Positions 10,087-20,468 are shown, counted from the stretch's first letter. The stretch is 64,000 nt of DNA from Agrobacterium tumefaciens (GCF_005221325.1 NZ_CP039888.1:1674001-1738000), one strand, 5' to 3'. Numbers and translations: made by a program. The notes: generated by a model from the sequence alone, not told the origin.

Positions 10087-10752
10087 ATGGCCTTTGCCCT
10101 GTCGCTTCCGTCGCTGCCCAAGCGTTACCAGCCGGCGGCCATCTGGTCGCTGTATGTGCTCGGCCTCTGTCCGGGTGTCTGGTATTTCTACCTCGCCGCA
10201 ACCGGTAGCCTCGGTTTTAATCCGGTTAAGGATTTCGAACACCTGCTCGGCATATGGGCGCTGCGATTTTTGTGCCTCGGCCTGCTGGTGACGCCCCTGC
10301 GCGATCTCTTCAACATCAACCTCATCGCCTATCGCCGGGCGCTGGGCCTGATCGCCTTTTATTATGTGCTCGCCCATTTCACCGTCTATCTGGCGCTGGA
10401 CCGCGGCCTGATCCTCAGCTCCATCGCCGGCGATATCCTGAAGCGGCCCTATATCATGTTCGGCATGGCGGGGCTTACCATGCTCATTCCGCTGGCGCTT
10501 ACCTCCAACCGCTGGTCGATCCGCCGTCTCGGCAGCCGCTGGAACACGCTGCACAAGCTCGTTTATCTCGTCCTCATCGTCGGCGTGCTGCATTTCGTGC
10601 TGGCGCGGAAATCGATCACGCTGGAACCGGTGTTTTATATCAGCACGATGGTGGTGTTGCTGGGCTATCGGCTGGTGCGGCCCTCGCTCATGCAACGCAA
10701 GCGGCAAAAACGTGCTGCAGGCAATTCGTTACAACGCCCGTCAAAGACATGA
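10087..10752 (+). CDS. msrQ: Heme-binding membrane subunit of methionine sulfoxide reductase
   Basis: Integral-membrane b-type cytochrome (formerly YedZ, ferric-reductase-like transmembrane family) that passes quinone- or flavin-derived electrons to MsrP. 221 residues with about six hydrophobic segments. Candidate heme histidines are in LAHFTVY, TLHKLVY and GVLHFVLAR. Start is ATG 10087, two bases after the msrP stop; TTG 10081 is in frame but overlaps that stop. Its stop overlaps the ATG of the next small gene (ATGA at 10749-10752). Confidence 0.95.
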   Translation: MAFALSLPSLPKRYQPAAIWSLYVLGLCPGVWYFYLAATGSLGFNPVKDFEHLLGIWALRFLCLGLLVTPLRDLFNINLIAYRRALGLIAFYYVLAHFTVYLALDRGLILSSIAGDILKRPYIMFGMAGLTMLIPLALTSNRWSIRRLGSRWNTLHKLVYLVLIVGVLHFVLARKSITLEPVFYISTMVVLLGYRLVRPSLMQRKRQKRAAGNSLQRPSKT

Positions 10753-11069
10753 AACCGACTGACCAAAACCATCAAACTGCACGCCACGCTGAAATTTCCG
10801 TCTCGGACCAGGCGGCTCTTTCCGAGATTTTCAGCACCATGACAATCGGCGTGGGTTTCGCACCCGCACGCATCGCCCGCGCTTTGAACACGAGGCATCG
10901 CCAGTCGCTCTCGAGGCTTCTCGAACGCATAGAGAATGGCGAGATCAAAGACGAGCACCTTGAAAGGCTTTGGCGGGCGCATCATGCTTCGGACCGTTTC
11001 GTCCTGATGGCGCCGATCGTCGACGTCATCCGCCAAATCAGCCACTATCTGCCGGGTCGCCGTCCTTAA
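10749..11069 (+). CDS. Small uncharacterised protein translationally coupled to msrQ
   Basis: 106 residues, no signal or membrane segment. It starts at the ATG that overlaps the msrQ stop in ATGA, the classic coupling arrangement, and stops 23 bases before a strong terminator. The sequence has predicted helices (RHRQSLSRLLERIENGEIKDEHLERLW) and is basic and polar. I do not recognise a family. Context suggests it is co-expressed with the MsrPQ envelope repair system. The reading frame keeps ordinary codon bias to its end, which supports it as real. Confidence 0.65.
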   Translation: MKPTDQNHQTARHAEISVSDQAALSEIFSTMTIGVGFAPARIARALNTRHRQSLSRLLERIENGEIKDEHLERLWRAHHASDRFVLMAPIVDVIRQISHYLPGRRP

Positions 11070-11091
11070 ATTGATACACCAGCGCAAAAAG

Positions 11092-11122
11092 AAAAGCCGG
11101 GCGATCTCTCACCCGGCTTTTT
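11092..11122. terminator. Bidirectional terminator between msrPQ operon and rplQ
   Basis: Ten-base stem AAAAGCCGGG / CCCGGCTTTT with a ten-base loop, T-tracts on both strands. It serves the plus-strand msr operon and the minus-strand rplQ end, which converge here. Confidence 0.9.
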
Positions 11123-11150
11123 AATTCACGACGCCTGAAGGCGTCAGACC

Positions 11151-11576
11151 TTACGCGGCTTCGGCAGCAGCTGCTTCAGCGGCAACGCGAGCCTTGTCGG
11201 CTGCGCCCTTGGCGTCAACGTCGCGCTCGACGAATTCAACAACAGCGAGAGCCGCGTTGTCGCCCTGGCGGTAACCGGCCTTCATGATACGCAGGTAGCC
11301 GCCATTGCGGGTTGCGTAACGCGAAGCGATCGCGTCGAACAGCTTGCGAACGGCGTCCTGATCCTTGATCTGCGAGATCGCCTGACGACGAGCGTGCAGG
11401 TCGCCGCGCTTGCCCAGCGTCACGAGACGCTCGACGATCGGACGGATTTCCTTCGCCTTCGGAAGGGTGGTGACGATCTGCTCATGGGTGATGAGCGAAG
11501 CAGCCATGTTGGCAAACATTGCCTTGCGGTGGCTGGCGGTTCTATTGAGCTTGCGGCCTGAATTTCCGTGGCGCAT
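11151..11576 (-). CDS. rplQ: 50S ribosomal protein L17
   Basis: Last gene of the alpha operon. 141 residues; begins [20 protein letters not shown] (the L17 signature) and ends in an Ala/Glu-rich tail (about 125-141) that is longer than in E. coli (127 residues) and usual for alphaproteobacteria. GGAGA lies seven bases before the ATG. It is separated from rpoA by 179 bases, more than is common. Confidence 0.98.
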   Translation of the reverse strand: MRHGNSGRKLNRTASHRKAMFANMAASLITHEQIVTTLPKAKEIRPIVERLVTLGKRGDLHARRQAISQIKDQDAVRKLFDAIASRYATRNGGYLRIMKAGYRQGDNAALAVVEFVERDVDAKGAADKARVAAEAAAAEAA

Positions 11577-11755
11577 TGCTATTCTCCTTCTACGCAGGTG
11601 CCTTCTCTAAGGCCTGCCGTTTCCTGGCACATGCAGATGACTTATCTGCTGTTTGACGGGGAAAGGCAGTCTTTAAAGGGTCTGCCTTTTTGATTGACTT
11701 ATTTTATGTCGCAGCATGCGGGCGGAAAACCGCTTCACACTTTTCCTCATGCTGC

Positions 11756-12766
11756 TCAGTACTGGTCTTCGTAACGCTTGGCGAGATCTTCGATGTTCTC
11801 AGGCGGCCATGCCGGCACTTCCATGCCGAGGTGCAGACCCATGGAAGCGAGAACTTCCTTGATTTCGTTCAGCGACTTGCGACCAAAGTTCGGCGTGCGG
11901 AGCATTTCGGCTTCGGTCTTCTGGATCAGGTCGCCGATATAAACGATGTTGTCGTTCTTCAGGCAGTTTGCCGAACGAACGGACAGCTCGAGCTCGTCGA
12001 CCTTCTTGAGAAGCGCCGGGTTGAACGCGAGTTCGGTAACCGATTCTTCTTCTGCTTCCTTCTGCGGCTCGTCGAAATTGACGAAGACGCCCAGCTGGTC
12101 CTGAAGAATACGAGCGGCGAAGGCAACGGCGTCTTCGCCGGAAACCGAACCGTTGGTCTCGATCGTCATGATCAGCTTGTCATAGTCGAGAACCTGGCCT
12201 TCACGGGTGTTTTCCACCTTGTAGGACACTTTCTTGACCGGAGAATAGAGGCTGTCCACCGGAATGAGGCCGATCGGGGCATCTTCCGCACGGTTGCGCT
12301 CAGCCGGTACGTAACCCTTGCCGTTGTTGACGGTGAATTCCATGCGGATTTCAGCGCCTTCGTCGAGCGTGCAGATTACGTGGTCGGGGTTCAGGATCTC
12401 GATGTCGCCAACCGTCTGGATGTCACCAGCGGTTACGGCACCAGGGCCCTGCTTGCGCACGACCATGCGCTTGGAATCGTCGCCATCCATCTTGATGGCG
12501 ATTTCCTTGATGTTGAGCACGATATCCGTCACATCTTCCCGAACGCCGGGGATGGAGGAGAATTCATGCAGGACACCGTCGATCTGCACGGCCGTTACAG
12601 CGGCGCCACGCAGGGAAGACAACAGAACGCGACGCAGCGCGTTGCCGAGGGTAAGACCGAAACCACGCTCCAGCGGCTCGGCAACCAGAGTTGCCTTGGT
12701 GCGGCTGGACGAGGTGAACTCGACCTTGTTCGGCTTGATAAGTTCCTGCCAGTTCTTCTGAATCAT
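11756..12766 (-). CDS. rpoA: RNA polymerase alpha subunit
   Basis: Scaffold for polymerase assembly and contact point for activators and UP elements. 336 residues. The N-terminal dimerisation domain (about 1-235) begins [14 protein letters not shown] and has [17 protein letters not shown]; the C-terminal domain (about 250-320) has [14 protein letters not shown] and [10 protein letters not shown], the DNA-contacting helix-hairpin-helix. SD GGAAGG is eight bases upstream. It follows rpsK after 195 bases, a gap in which I see no clear terminator. Confidence 0.99.
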   Translation of the reverse strand: MIQKNWQELIKPNKVEFTSSSRTKATLVAEPLERGFGLTLGNALRRVLLSSLRGAAVTAVQIDGVLHEFSSIPGVREDVTDIVLNIKEIAIKMDGDDSKRMVVRKQGPGAVTAGDIQTVGDIEILNPDHVICTLDEGAEIRMEFTVNNGKGYVPAERNRAEDAPIGLIPVDSLYSPVKKVSYKVENTREGQVLDYDKLIMTIETNGSVSGEDAVAFAARILQDQLGVFVNFDEPQKEAEEESVTELAFNPALLKKVDELELSVRSANCLKNDNIVYIGDLIQKTEAEMLRTPNFGRKSLNEIKEVLASMGLHLGMEVPAWPPENIEDLAKRYEDQY

Positions 12767-12961
12767 CTTTAAACCTTCCGTTCGCCGCCACCATCCAATC
12801 GTGACGGACCGAGCATGAAAACACCGAGAGGAACCTAATTCAGTGGTTCATCAGTGGGTTCTTGAGCGCAAGTCCGTCGATCGAAATCGACGCGCACACG
12901 CCAGATACACGAAAATTCCGCCAGACCTGAGGTAAGGCGGAATTTCCGAACCACGGTCGCG

Positions 12962-13351
12962 TCAGACGCGGCGCTTCTTGCGCGGACGGCAACCGTTGTG
13001 CGGGATCGGCGTCACGTCGCGAATGGAGGTGATCATGAAACCGGCAGCCTGCAGAGCGCGAAGTGCCGATTCACGGCCGGAACCCGGACCGCAAACTTCA
13101 ACTTCAAGCGACTTCATGCCGTGTTCCTGAGCCTTCTTCGCGCAATCTTCAGCAGCGATCTGGGCAGCAAACGGGGTCGACTTGCGCGAACCCTTGAAGC
13201 CCTTGGCACCAGCGGACGACCAGGCAATGGCATTGCCCTGTGCGTCGGTGATGGTGATCATCGTGTTGTTGAAGGTCGAGTTGACGTGCGCGACGCCAGA
13301 CGTGATATTTTTGCGTTCGCGACGACGGACGCGTGCGGCTTCCTTGGCCAT
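12962..13351 (-). CDS. rpsK: 30S ribosomal protein S11
   Basis: Small-subunit platform protein. 129 residues with [17 protein letters not shown] and the C-terminal [10 protein letters not shown] that mark S11. The sequence shows [15 protein letters not shown] in the middle. It lies between rpsM and rpoA as in most bacteria; in this branch rpsD is not between them. Confidence 0.99.
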   Translation of the reverse strand: MAKEAARVRRRERKNITSGVAHVNSTFNNTMITITDAQGNAIAWSSAGAKGFKGSRKSTPFAAQIAAEDCAKKAQEHGMKSLEVEVCGPGSGRESALRALQAAGFMITSIRDVTPIPHNGCRPRKKRRV

Positions 13352-13489
13352 TTTATACCTTTCATTGATCTCTTCACCGCCGTAACACCAGCGGCTACAC
13401 CGGCAATCAGCTCGTAGCCGAGCTTTTCGCCAAACTCAGAAAGGCTGGCGCGGACTGCACCAGCCTCCCCTTTCCGGAGAACCGGAAAA

Positions 13490-13858
13490 TTACTTCTTCT
13501 TACCAGCGATAGCCTTCGCCGGACCCTTGCGGGTGCGGGCGTTGGTGTGCGTGCGCTGACCGCGGACCGGAAGGCCACGGCGGTGACGCAGGCCGCGGTA
13601 GCAACCGAGGTCCATCAGACGCTTGATGTTCATCGAGGTCTCACGACGCAGGTCACCTTCGACCTGGTAGTCGCGGTCGATGGCTTCGCGGATCTGAAGA
13701 ACTTCAGCATCCGTCAGCTGATGAACGCGCTTTTCAGCCGGAAGACCGACCTTGTCCATGATTTCCTGCGCGAATTTCGGACCAATCCCGTGAATGTAGG
13801 TCAGCGCAATAACAACGCGCTTCGCAGTCGGGATGTTGACGCCAGCGATACGTGCCAC
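13490..13858 (-). CDS. rpsM: 30S ribosomal protein S13
   Basis: Head protein of the small subunit, contacting P-site tRNA and the 50S bridge. The canonical N-terminus ARIAGVNIP follows a GTG at 13858, and GGAGA six bases upstream supports it, so translation starts at GTG rather than at the upstream ATG 13906. This gives 122 residues, the normal length, ending [14 protein letters not shown]. First gene of the rpsM-rpsK-rpoA-rplQ unit. Confidence 0.98.
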   Translation of the reverse strand: MARIAGVNIPTAKRVVIALTYIHGIGPKFAQEIMDKVGLPAEKRVHQLTDAEVLQIREAIDRDYQVEGDLRRETSMNIKRLMDLGCYRGLRHRRGLPVRGQRTHTNARTRKGPAKAIAGKKK

Positions 13859-14030
13859 GTCTTTTCTCCTTGGTTCCAGTTGCCATCCGGCAAGTGGTGA
13901 TTCCATTTGAGCGGCCGCAAGACCGCCAGTTCAAATTGGTGTCCGTGACAAGTCAAAACGACCGAACCCGGATCTCCCTCCCTTTAGGGAAATCCGCGCC
14001 AGTCGCTTGGGATGTCGCGAGTTGGCGCGG

Positions 14031-14059
14031 TGTTTAACGGAATCAGCGCAAAAAAGCAA
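14031..14059 (-). promoter_or_regulatory. Candidate promoter of the rpsM-rpsK-rpoA-rplQ unit
   Basis: On the minus strand TTGCTT (14054-14059), 17 bases, TAAACA (14031-14036), about 170 bases upstream of rpsM. The rest of the 302-base gap 13859-14160 holds an imperfect hairpin just after adk (GGCGG/CCGCC with GGGCAAG/CTTGCCC, 14111-14153) that may end or attenuate transcription from secY-adk. Confidence 0.5.
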
Positions 14060-14160
14060 CCGGCTCCGCCAAGATTCTTTTGCGATCCAGAGGATCAGCC
14101 GTCATGCGGAGGCGGGATACGGGCAAGAACGCAACAGCGCTTGCCCATCCGCCCCGTCAA

Positions 14161-14751
14161 TCAGGCAGAGGCTTTCTCGAGAACGCGCTCAATGGCCTCG
14201 GTGACGGCATCGACATCTGCCATGCCATCGAGCGTCACCAACTCGCCCTGTTCGCTGTAATAGGCAGACAGCGGCGCGGTCTTCTCGCGATATTCCGTCA
14301 GGCGCTTGCGGAAAGCTTCCGGGTTGTCATCCGAGCGAACCGTGCCGCCAGCGGCAATGGTTTCGGCCACGCGGTTTTCGATTCGGCGAATCAACGCCTC
14401 TTCATCCACCTTCAGTTCGATGACGGCATCAAGGACCAGATTCTTCTTGCGCATGTTGTCAGCAAGCGCCTTGGCCTGCGGAACGGTGCGCGGATAGCCG
14501 TCGAGAATAAAGCCCTTCGCACAGTCCGGTGCTTCGATGCGTTCGGAAACGATCTGATTGACGATATCGTCGGAAACAAGACCGCCGGCGTCCATGACGG
14601 CCTTGGCGCGCTTGCCGATTTCGGTGCCCGCGCTGACCGCAGCGCGAAGCATGTCACCGGTGGAAAGCTGCGGGATCCCGTACTTGTCAGTCAGCCGTTT
14701 GGCCTGGGTTCCCTTGCCCGCACCCGGCGGACCCAAAAATATCAGTCTCAT
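14161..14751 (-). CDS. adk: Adenylate kinase, short-lid form
   Basis: Interconverts ATP + AMP and 2 ADP. 196 residues. P-loop [11 protein letters not shown] is at residues 7-17, the AMP-binding segment has [14 protein letters not shown], and FILDGYPRT follows. The LID insertion of long-form kinases and its zinc cysteines are absent: RIENRVAET is followed at once by a short loop, the form usual in rhizobia. Its ATG overlaps the secY stop by four bases (14748-14751). Confidence 0.98.
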   Translation of the reverse strand: MRLIFLGPPGAGKGTQAKRLTDKYGIPQLSTGDMLRAAVSAGTEIGKRAKAVMDAGGLVSDDIVNQIVSERIEAPDCAKGFILDGYPRTVPQAKALADNMRKKNLVLDAVIELKVDEEALIRRIENRVAETIAAGGTVRSDDNPEAFRKRLTEYREKTAPLSAYYSEQGELVTLDGMADVDAVTEAIERVLEKASA

Positions 14752-16088
14752 CGTCCCCTCTTTCCTCCACGCAACTTCGACTTCTTGATCAGACCTTCAT
14801 ACTGCTGGGCGATCAGGTGACCCTGAATCTGCGCAACCGTATCCAGAGTTACACTGACAACGATCAAAAGCGAAGTACCACCAAGGGCTAATGGAATGCC
14901 CGTACGTGCGATAAGTGTCTCAGGAAGGATACACACGAAGACCAGATAAATCGCGCCGACCACAGTGATGCGGGTCAGGACGTAATCGATGTATTCCGCG
15001 GTACGCTCACCCGGACGAATGCCTGGAATGAAGCCACCATGCTTCTTGAGATTGTCAGCCGTATCCTTCGGATTGAACACGATTGCCGTGTAGAAGAATG
15101 CGAAGAACGCGATCAACAGACCATAGAGCGCCATGAACAACGGCTGGCCATGCTGCAGCGACGCGATGATCGAGGTCGCCCAGGTCGGCAGGTTGGTGTT
15201 ACCGGCAAAACCTGCAGCCGTTGCCGGCAGGAGCAGCAGCGACGATGCGAAGATCGCGGGGATGACGCCGGCCGTGTTCAGTTTCAGCGGCAGATGCGAG
15301 GTATCGCCCTGGAACATCCGATTGCCGACCTGTCGCTTCGGATATTGTATGAGGAGACGACGCTGGGCGCGCTCCACGAAGACGATGAGGGCAATGACGC
15401 CGATGGCCACGATGACAACCATCAGGATGAGCGGGGTCGACAGCGCGCCGGTGCGGCCGAGTTCCAGCGTGCCGGCAAGAGCCTTGGGCAGGCCTGCGGC
15501 GATGCCAGCGAAGATGATCAGCGAAATACCGTTGCCAATACCGCGCGATGTGATCTGCTCGCCGAGCCACATCAGGAACATCGTGCCGCCAAGCAGCGTG
15601 ATGACGGTGGAAATGCGGAAGAACAGGCCCGGATCGACCACGAGACCGTTGCCGCTTTCAAGGCCGACCGCAATGCCATAGGCCTGCAGCGTGCCGAGCA
15701 GCACCGTGCCGTAGCGCGTATACTGGTTGATGATCTTGCGGCCGGCTTCGCCTTCCTTCTTCAACGCTTCGAGCGAGGGCACGACCGAGGTCATGAGCTG
15801 CACGATGATCGAAGCGGAGATGTAAGGCATGATGCCGAGGGCGAAGATCGCCATGCGCTCGACAGCGCCGCCCGCAAACATGTTGAAAAGACCGAGAATA
15901 CCGTTGGCCTGGCCACGGAAGGCCTGCGCATAGGCTTCGGGGTTCAGACCCGGAAGCGGAATATGGGTGCCGAGACGGTAGACGAGAAGTGCGGCAAGAG
16001 TAAACCAGAGACGCTTTTTCAGATCCTCCGCCTTAGCGAAGGTCGAAAAATTCAGGTTCGAAGCCAGTTGTTCCGCTGCTGAAGCCAT
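14748..16088 (-). CDS. secY: Preprotein translocase subunit SecY
   Basis: Channel subunit of the SecYEG translocon in the inner membrane. ATG 16088 ([12 protein letters not shown]) has GGAGA five bases upstream and gives 446 residues; an ATG ten codons earlier lacks support. Ten hydrophobic segments are visible, with [18 protein letters not shown] after the second and the C-terminal [10 protein letters not shown]. It is coupled to adk by a four-base overlap, but is set 329 bases away from rplO, with its own candidate promoter. Confidence 0.98.
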   Translation of the reverse strand: MASAAEQLASNLNFSTFAKAEDLKKRLWFTLAALLVYRLGTHIPLPGLNPEAYAQAFRGQANGILGLFNMFAGGAVERMAIFALGIMPYISASIIVQLMTSVVPSLEALKKEGEAGRKIINQYTRYGTVLLGTLQAYGIAVGLESGNGLVVDPGLFFRISTVITLLGGTMFLMWLGEQITSRGIGNGISLIIFAGIAAGLPKALAGTLELGRTGALSTPLILMVVIVAIGVIALIVFVERAQRRLLIQYPKRQVGNRMFQGDTSHLPLKLNTAGVIPAIFASSLLLLPATAAGFAGNTNLPTWATSIIASLQHGQPLFMALYGLLIAFFAFFYTAIVFNPKDTADNLKKHGGFIPGIRPGERTAEYIDYVLTRITVVGAIYLVFVCILPETLIARTGIPLALGGTSLLIVVSVTLDTVAQIQGHLIAQQYEGLIKKSKLRGGKRGR

Positions 16089-16216
16089 AAATTTCTCCGA
16101 ACGACCCTTGCCAGCCAATACTGGCCGATGCGGAAAGGTCTAAATACTGGTTCAAAAACCGGGCTTCGGACGAACACGGCCTTGCGCCGCCATCATGCCT
16201 CACCCTGTTTTTTTAT

Positions 16217-16245
16217 GTCCTATCCCCTCCCCTACGGAAGTTCAA
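16217..16245 (-). promoter_or_regulatory. Candidate secY promoter
   Basis: Minus strand TTGAAC (16240-16245), 17 bases, TAGGAC (16217-16222), about 120 bases upstream of the secY ATG, in the unusually long rplO-secY gap. Matches are partial, so the call is tentative. Confidence 0.35.
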
Positions 16246-16372
16246 GAACTGTGAGGCTCTCCCTGCAGCACTTTCTGCCGCAAGCGGGGCGCATAAAAGC
16301 TGCACCGCGAAGAGTTTGCCATGGTGTCTCTATAAATCGATTTAGATCGAGAGCAGCATAGGCCAGGGAGCG

Positions 16373-16406
16373 CAGACGCCCGGAGCGACGAAGCCCCGGG
16401 CGTCTG
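16373..16406 (-). repeat. Eleven-base inverted repeat between rplO and secY
   Basis: CAGACGCCCGG / CCGGGCGTCTG, perfect, 12-base loop, 11 bases beyond the rplO stop. No T-tract follows on the minus strand. It could stabilise the 3' end of the upstream ribosomal mRNA or act with Rho. With the candidate promoter at 16217-16245 this is what I see in the gap 16089-16417. Confidence 0.6.
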
Positions 16407-16417
16407 AAGTCTATATA

Positions 16418-16897
16418 TTACTCGGAGGCTTCAGCTGCAACCACGAGAAGCTTGATCGAGCCGCCGGCCTTCTCAATCTTTTCGAGTGCGGGCTTGGAAG
16501 CGCCGGCAACTTCGAAGGCAACCTTGGCCTTCAGCTCGCCGTCGGCCAAAATGCGCACGCCGTCCTTGACGCGGCGGATGACGCCGGCAGCCTTGAGGGC
16601 AGCAGCATCGATCGTTGCGGAAGCGTCAAGCTTCTTGGCGTCGATGGCGGTCTGAATGCGGCCGAGCGACACAACAGCATATTCGGAACCGAAAATGTTG
16701 TTAAAGCCGCGCTTCGGCAGACGACGGTAGATTGGCATCTGACCGCCTTCGAAGCCGTTGATGGCGACGCCCGAACGAGCCTTCTGACCCTTCACACCGC
16801 GACCACCGGTCTTGCCCTTGCCAGAACCGATACCGCGACCTACGCGGATACGGTCCTTGGAAGAGCCTTCGTTGTCTCTGATTTCATTGAGTTTCAT
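16418..16897 (-). CDS. rplO: 50S ribosomal protein L15
   Basis: 159 residues. The glycine/lysine-rich N-terminal region [20 protein letters not shown] and the [10 protein letters not shown] block are those of L15. SD GGAG is nine bases upstream. It follows rpmD after 16 bases and is the last ribosomal gene before the secY gap. Confidence 0.99.
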   Translation of the reverse strand: MKLNEIRDNEGSSKDRIRVGRGIGSGKGKTGGRGVKGQKARSGVAINGFEGGQMPIYRRLPKRGFNNIFGSEYAVVSLGRIQTAIDAKKLDASATIDAAALKAAGVIRRVKDGVRILADGELKAKVAFEVAGASKPALEKIEKAGGSIKLLVVAAEASE

Positions 16898-16913
16898 GAT
16901 AGGTTACTCCGTC

Positions 16914-17120
16914 TCACTTCTCGTCAACGACGCGAACGAGATGCTGGACCGCACGGATCATGCCGCGAACCGCCGGAGTATCTTCCAGGGTGCGCTGACG
17001 ATGCATCTTGTTGAGACCCAGACCGACCAGCGTCTGACGCTGGATTGCCGGGCGGCGAATAGGGCTGCCGATCTGTTCGACCGTGACAGTCTTCTTGGCT
17101 TCAGTAGTCTTCTTGGCCAT
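16914..17120 (-). CDS. rpmD: 50S ribosomal protein L30
   Basis: 68 residues, with [20 protein letters not shown] and [14 protein letters not shown] as in L30; a lysine/threonine-rich extension of about eight residues precedes the core. SD AAGGAG lies eight bases upstream. Normal position between rpsE and rplO. Confidence 0.98.
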   Translation of the reverse strand: MAKKTTEAKKTVTVEQIGSPIRRPAIQRQTLVGLGLNKMHRQRTLEDTPAVRGMIRAVQHLVRVVDEK

Positions 17121-17131
17121 GATCCAGCTCC

Positions 17132-17701
17132 TTATTCTTCAGAAGCGTTGCCGGAAGCGGCACGGCGAGCCTGAAGGGTCGCATACTTCAGACCACGCTG
17201 TGCAGCGATGTCCTTCGGATGAACCTGATGCTTCAGAGCGTCAAACGTAGCGCGAACCATGTTGTACGGGTTCGACGAACCGGTCGACTTCGCAACAACG
17301 TCATGAACGCCGAGCGTTTCGAAAACGGCGCGCATCGGACCACCGGCGATGATACCGGTACCGGCCTTGGCCGAACGCAGCAGAACCTTGCCTGCGCCGT
17401 GACGGCCATTGACGTCGTGATGCAGAGTGCGGCCATCGCGCAGCGGAACGAAGATCAGATCGCGCTTTGCGCTTTCAGTTGCCTTGCGGATCGCTTCCGG
17501 AACTTCACGAGCCTTGCCGTGACCGAAGCCAACGCGGCCCTTCTGATCGCCAACTACGACGAGAGCGGCGAAGCCGAAGCGACGGCCACCCTTAACAACC
17601 TTTGCAACGCGGTTGATCGCGACCAGCTTGTCGACGAATTCGCTATCGCGCTCTTCACGGTTCTGGCGATCGTCGCGAGAACCTCTTTTTTCCTGTGCCA
17701 T
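17132..17701 (-). CDS. rpsE: 30S ribosomal protein S5
   Basis: Decoding-centre fidelity protein. ATG 17701 ([20 protein letters not shown]) gives 189 residues; the longer frame from 17842 runs through the palindromic intergenic region and lacks family support. The KH-like double-stranded RNA domain has [15 protein letters not shown] and the C-terminal domain has [19 protein letters not shown]. It is preceded by three consecutive inverted repeats. Confidence 0.98.
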   Translation of the reverse strand: MAQEKRGSRDDRQNREERDSEFVDKLVAINRVAKVVKGGRRFGFAALVVVGDQKGRVGFGHGKAREVPEAIRKATESAKRDLIFVPLRDGRTLHHDVNGRHGAGKVLLRSAKAGTGIIAGGPMRAVFETLGVHDVVAKSTGSSNPYNMVRATFDALKHQVHPKDIAAQRGLKYATLQARRAASGNASEE

Positions 17702-17787
17702 TGTCCTTGTCCTTTTTCTTTTACGGGTGGAACGGCAAACGAAAAGACCAGCGGCCTCGATGACGAGATCCGCATGGTCCGGTGAAA

Positions 17788-17898
17788 TTCCGCCCGGATC
17801 GTTGTCCGGGCGGAAACTGCAGCGCAAGAAGCGCTGCAGCATCTTGGTTGGTGCATGATCCTTTCTTTCGATTTCAAAAAATCGAAAGGGTCATGCAC
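17788..17898. repeat. Three tandem inverted repeats between rplR and rpsE
   Basis: TTCCGCCCGGA-N6-TCCGGGCGGAA (17788-17815, 11 perfect pairs); CTGCAGCGC-N5-GCGCTGCAG (17817-17839, nine pairs); CTTTCGATTT-N4-AAATCGAAAG (17865-17888, ten pairs) inside outer arms GTGCATGA (17851-17858) and TCATGCAC (17891-17898). The third ends one base from the rplR stop. Such mosaics of different palindromes resemble the interspersed mosaic elements of rhizobia (inference). Confidence 0.8.
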
Positions 17899-18261
17899 TC
17901 AGAAGTTCAGACCGCCTTCACGGGCAGCTTCAGCCACAGCCTTGATGCGGCCGTGATAGATGAATGCGCCACGATCGAATACGACATCCTTGACGCCAGC
18001 CTTGACGCCACGCTCTGCAACCAGCTTGCCTACGACAGCTGCTGCCGCAACGTCGGCGCCGGTCTTGAGCGAGCCGCGCAGATCCGCTTCGAGCGTGGAG
18101 GCAGACGCAAGCGTCTTGCCAGCAACATCATCGATGATCTGGGCGTAGATGTTCTTCGACGAGCGATGAACCGACAGGCGCGGGCGGCCATTGGCAACCG
18201 CCTTGATCTGGCGGCGCACACGGCTCGCGCGACGTGCAAGTGCTTCTTTCCTGCTAGCCAT
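17899..18261 (-). CDS. rplR: 50S ribosomal protein L18
   Basis: 5S rRNA-binding protein, 120 residues, with [20 protein letters not shown] and the C-terminal [20 protein letters not shown]. It follows rplF after 12 bases. Its stop abuts the palindrome cluster at 17788-17898. Confidence 0.99.
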   Translation of the reverse strand: MASRKEALARRASRVRRQIKAVANGRPRLSVHRSSKNIYAQIIDDVAGKTLASASTLEADLRGSLKTGADVAAAAVVGKLVAERGVKAGVKDVVFDRGAFIYHGRIKAVAEAAREGGLNF

Positions 18262-18273
18262 TTCGCGTGATCC

Positions 18274-18807
18274 TTACTTCTTCTTGCCTTCTTTGCGGAC
18301 AATACGCTCTTCAGCGTACTTCACGCCCTTGCCCTTGTAGGGCTCGGGACCGCGGTATTCGCGGATTTCCGCGGCTACCTGGCCAACCTGCTGCTTGTTG
18401 ATGCCGGAAACGATGATTTCCGTCGGCTTCGGCACGGCAATGGTGATGCCGACCGGAGGCTCGTAAACAACGTCATGGCTGAAACCGAGAGCCAGCTGCA
18501 GGTTCTTGCCCTGCAGGGCGGCACGGTAACCAACGCCGTTGATTTCGAGCTTGCGCTCATAGCCGTCCTTAACACCCTTGAAGATGTTCTCGATCATGGT
18601 GCGGGACATGCCCCACTTCGAACGAGCTTCCTTGGTGCCGTTAGCCGGGGTTACGGAAACGCCGTTATCTTCGAGCTTCAGCTGAATGTCGTCATTGGCG
18701 ACGAAAAACAGTTCACCCTTCGGGCCCTTCGCAGTGACCTTCTGGCCGTCGACATTGGCCGTCACACCTGCGGGAACCGGAACGGGCTTTTTACCGATAC
18801 GAGACAT
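18274..18807 (-). CDS. rplF: 50S ribosomal protein L6
   Basis: 177 residues, starting [14 protein letters not shown] and ending in the L6 signature [23 protein letters not shown]. Duplicated fold, RNA contact near the sarcin-ricin loop. It is 43 bases downstream of rpsH. Confidence 0.99.
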   Translation of the reverse strand: MSRIGKKPVPVPAGVTANVDGQKVTAKGPKGELFFVANDDIQLKLEDNGVSVTPANGTKEARSKWGMSRTMIENIFKGVKDGYERKLEINGVGYRAALQGKNLQLALGFSHDVVYEPPVGITIAVPKPTEIIVSGINKQQVGQVAAEIREYRGPEPYKGKGVKYAEERIVRKEGKKK

Positions 18808-18850
18808 TATTCAATCCTGTCTGTTCGTTATGGAGATCCTTGCTCGGGTC

Positions 18851-19249
18851 TTAGAAGACCGAGCAAAGAACCTCGCCACCAACGTTCTGTTCGCGAGCCT
18901 GGTGATCGGCCATCACGCCCTTCGGAGTCGAAAGGATGGTGATGCCGAGGCCGTTCGCGACCTGCGGAATGGACTTTACCGAGACATAAACCCGGCGGCC
19001 CGGCTTGGACACGCGGCCGATCTCACGGATCACCGACGCGCCTTCGTAGTACTTCAGTTCGATCGTGAATTCGGCCTTGCCGTTTTCGAAATCGACCTTG
19101 GAATAACCGCGAATGTAGCCTTCAGACTGCAGCACGTCGAGAACGCGTGCGCGCAGGCTGGAAGCAGGCGTGCTTACCGAAGACTTACGGCGAGCAGCAC
19201 CATTGCGGATGCGGGTGAGCATATCACCCAAAGGATCAGTCATGGTCAT
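18851..19249 (-). CDS. rpsH: 30S ribosomal protein S8
   Basis: 132 residues, starting [18 protein letters not shown], with [20 protein letters not shown] at the C-terminus. In E. coli S8 represses the spc operon by binding near rplE (family knowledge); I did not identify the mRNA site here. Confidence 0.99.
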   Translation of the reverse strand: MTMTDPLGDMLTRIRNGAARRKSSVSTPASSLRARVLDVLQSEGYIRGYSKVDFENGKAEFTIELKYYEGASVIREIGRVSKPGRRVYVSVKSIPQVANGLGITILSTPKGVMADHQAREQNVGGEVLCSVF

Positions 19250-19261
19250 GTGCCCGTCTCC

Positions 19262-19567
19262 TTACCAGCTCGACTTGACAATGCCCGGCACCTTGCCGGA
19301 ATTGCCCAGCTCACGAAGCGCGATACGCGACATCTTGAGCTTGCGATAGAACGCGCGCGGACGGCCCGTTACTTCGCAGCGGTTGCGGATACGCGTCTTC
19401 GAGCCGTCACGCGGCAGCGAAGCGAGCTTCAGAGTGGCCTTGAACCGGTCTTCGATCGGAAGGGACTGGTTCATCACGATCGCCTTGAGTGCAGCACGCT
19501 TGGTAGCCTGCTGGGCGACCGACTTGCGGCGGCGCTTGTTCTTTTCAACTGCGCTTGTTTTCGCCAT
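19262..19567 (-). CDS. rpsN: 30S ribosomal protein S14, zinc-independent form
   Basis: 101 residues, the long form, with [18 protein letters not shown] and only one cysteine, so no zinc ribbon. It sits between rplE and rpsH as usual. Confidence 0.99.
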   Translation of the reverse strand: MAKTSAVEKNKRRRKSVAQQATKRAALKAIVMNQSLPIEDRFKATLKLASLPRDGSKTRIRNRCEVTGRPRAFYRKLKMSRIALRELGNSGKVPGIVKSSW

Positions 19568-19600
19568 ATCGGAGTTCCTTTTCTACGCTCGTCGTTACGG

Positions 19601-20155
19601 TTAGTGACGGAACGGGAAGTTGAACTCTGTAAGCAGAGCCCGAGCTTCGTCGTCCGACGTCGCCGTCGTGCAAACGATGATGTCCATGCCCCACATCTGA
19701 TCAACCTTATCGTAGTTGATCTCAGGGAACACAATGTGTTCCTTGATGCCCATGGCGAAGTTGCCACGGCCGTCAAAGCTCTTCGGGTTCAGGCCCCGGA
19801 AGTCGCGAACGCGCGGCAGCGCGATGTTGACCAGACGATCAAGGAATTCGTACATGCGTGCGCCACGAAGGGTAACCTTCGCACCGATCGGCATGCCTTC
19901 GCGAACCTTGAAACCAGCGATCGAGTTGCGAGCGCGGGTAACGACCGGCTTCTGGCCAGCAATCGCAGCCAGGTCACCGGCAGCAATCGTCGGCTTCTTG
20001 GAATCGGCTGTTGCTTCGCCGACGCCCATGTTGATCACGATCTTTTCAAGCTTCGGGATCATCATGACGTTCGCGTAGGAGAACTTCTCCTGCATGGCGC
20101 CACGGATACGGGAAACGTATTCCGTCTTGAGACGCGGCTCGTACTTATCAGCCAT
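19601..20155 (-). CDS. rplE: 50S ribosomal protein L5
   Basis: 5S rRNA-binding protein of the central protuberance, 184 residues. [16 protein letters not shown] and [20 protein letters not shown] identify it. Its start overlaps the rplX stop by eight bases (20148-20155), so the two are probably coupled. Confidence 0.99.
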   Translation of the reverse strand: MADKYEPRLKTEYVSRIRGAMQEKFSYANVMMIPKLEKIVINMGVGEATADSKKPTIAAGDLAAIAGQKPVVTRARNSIAGFKVREGMPIGAKVTLRGARMYEFLDRLVNIALPRVRDFRGLNPKSFDGRGNFAMGIKEHIVFPEINYDKVDQMWGMDIIVCTTATSDDEARALLTEFNFPFRH

Positions 20156-20456
20156 CGATCACTTCTCCCGAACGCTTGGCCACGCGGACCTTCTTGCCAT
20201 CCACAACAGAGAAGCCAACGCGGGTCGGCTTGCCATCCTTATCGACGATGGCAATGTTGGAGATGTGCAAGGATGCTTCCTTGTTGATGATGCCGGCTTC
20301 CTGGGCCTGGGTCTGGCGCTGGTGACGCTTCACCATGTTTACGCCACGCACAACGGCCCGGTCTTCTTTCGGCATCACCTGGATTACTTCGCCGGTACGG
20401 CCCTTGTCCTTACCGGTCAATACGACAACCTTGTCGCCTTTACGAATTTTCTGCAT
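20148..20456 (-). CDS. rplX: 50S ribosomal protein L24
   Basis: Assembly-initiating protein, 102 residues, starting with the KOW motif [20 protein letters not shown]. Overlaps rplE by eight bases; 12 bases after rplN. Confidence 0.99.
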   Translation of the reverse strand: MQKIRKGDKVVVLTGKDKGRTGEVIQVMPKEDRAVVRGVNMVKRHQRQTQAQEAGIINKEASLHISNIAIVDKDGKPTRVGFSVVDGKKVRVAKRSGEVIDG

Positions 20457-20468
20457 CGCAATCGCTCC

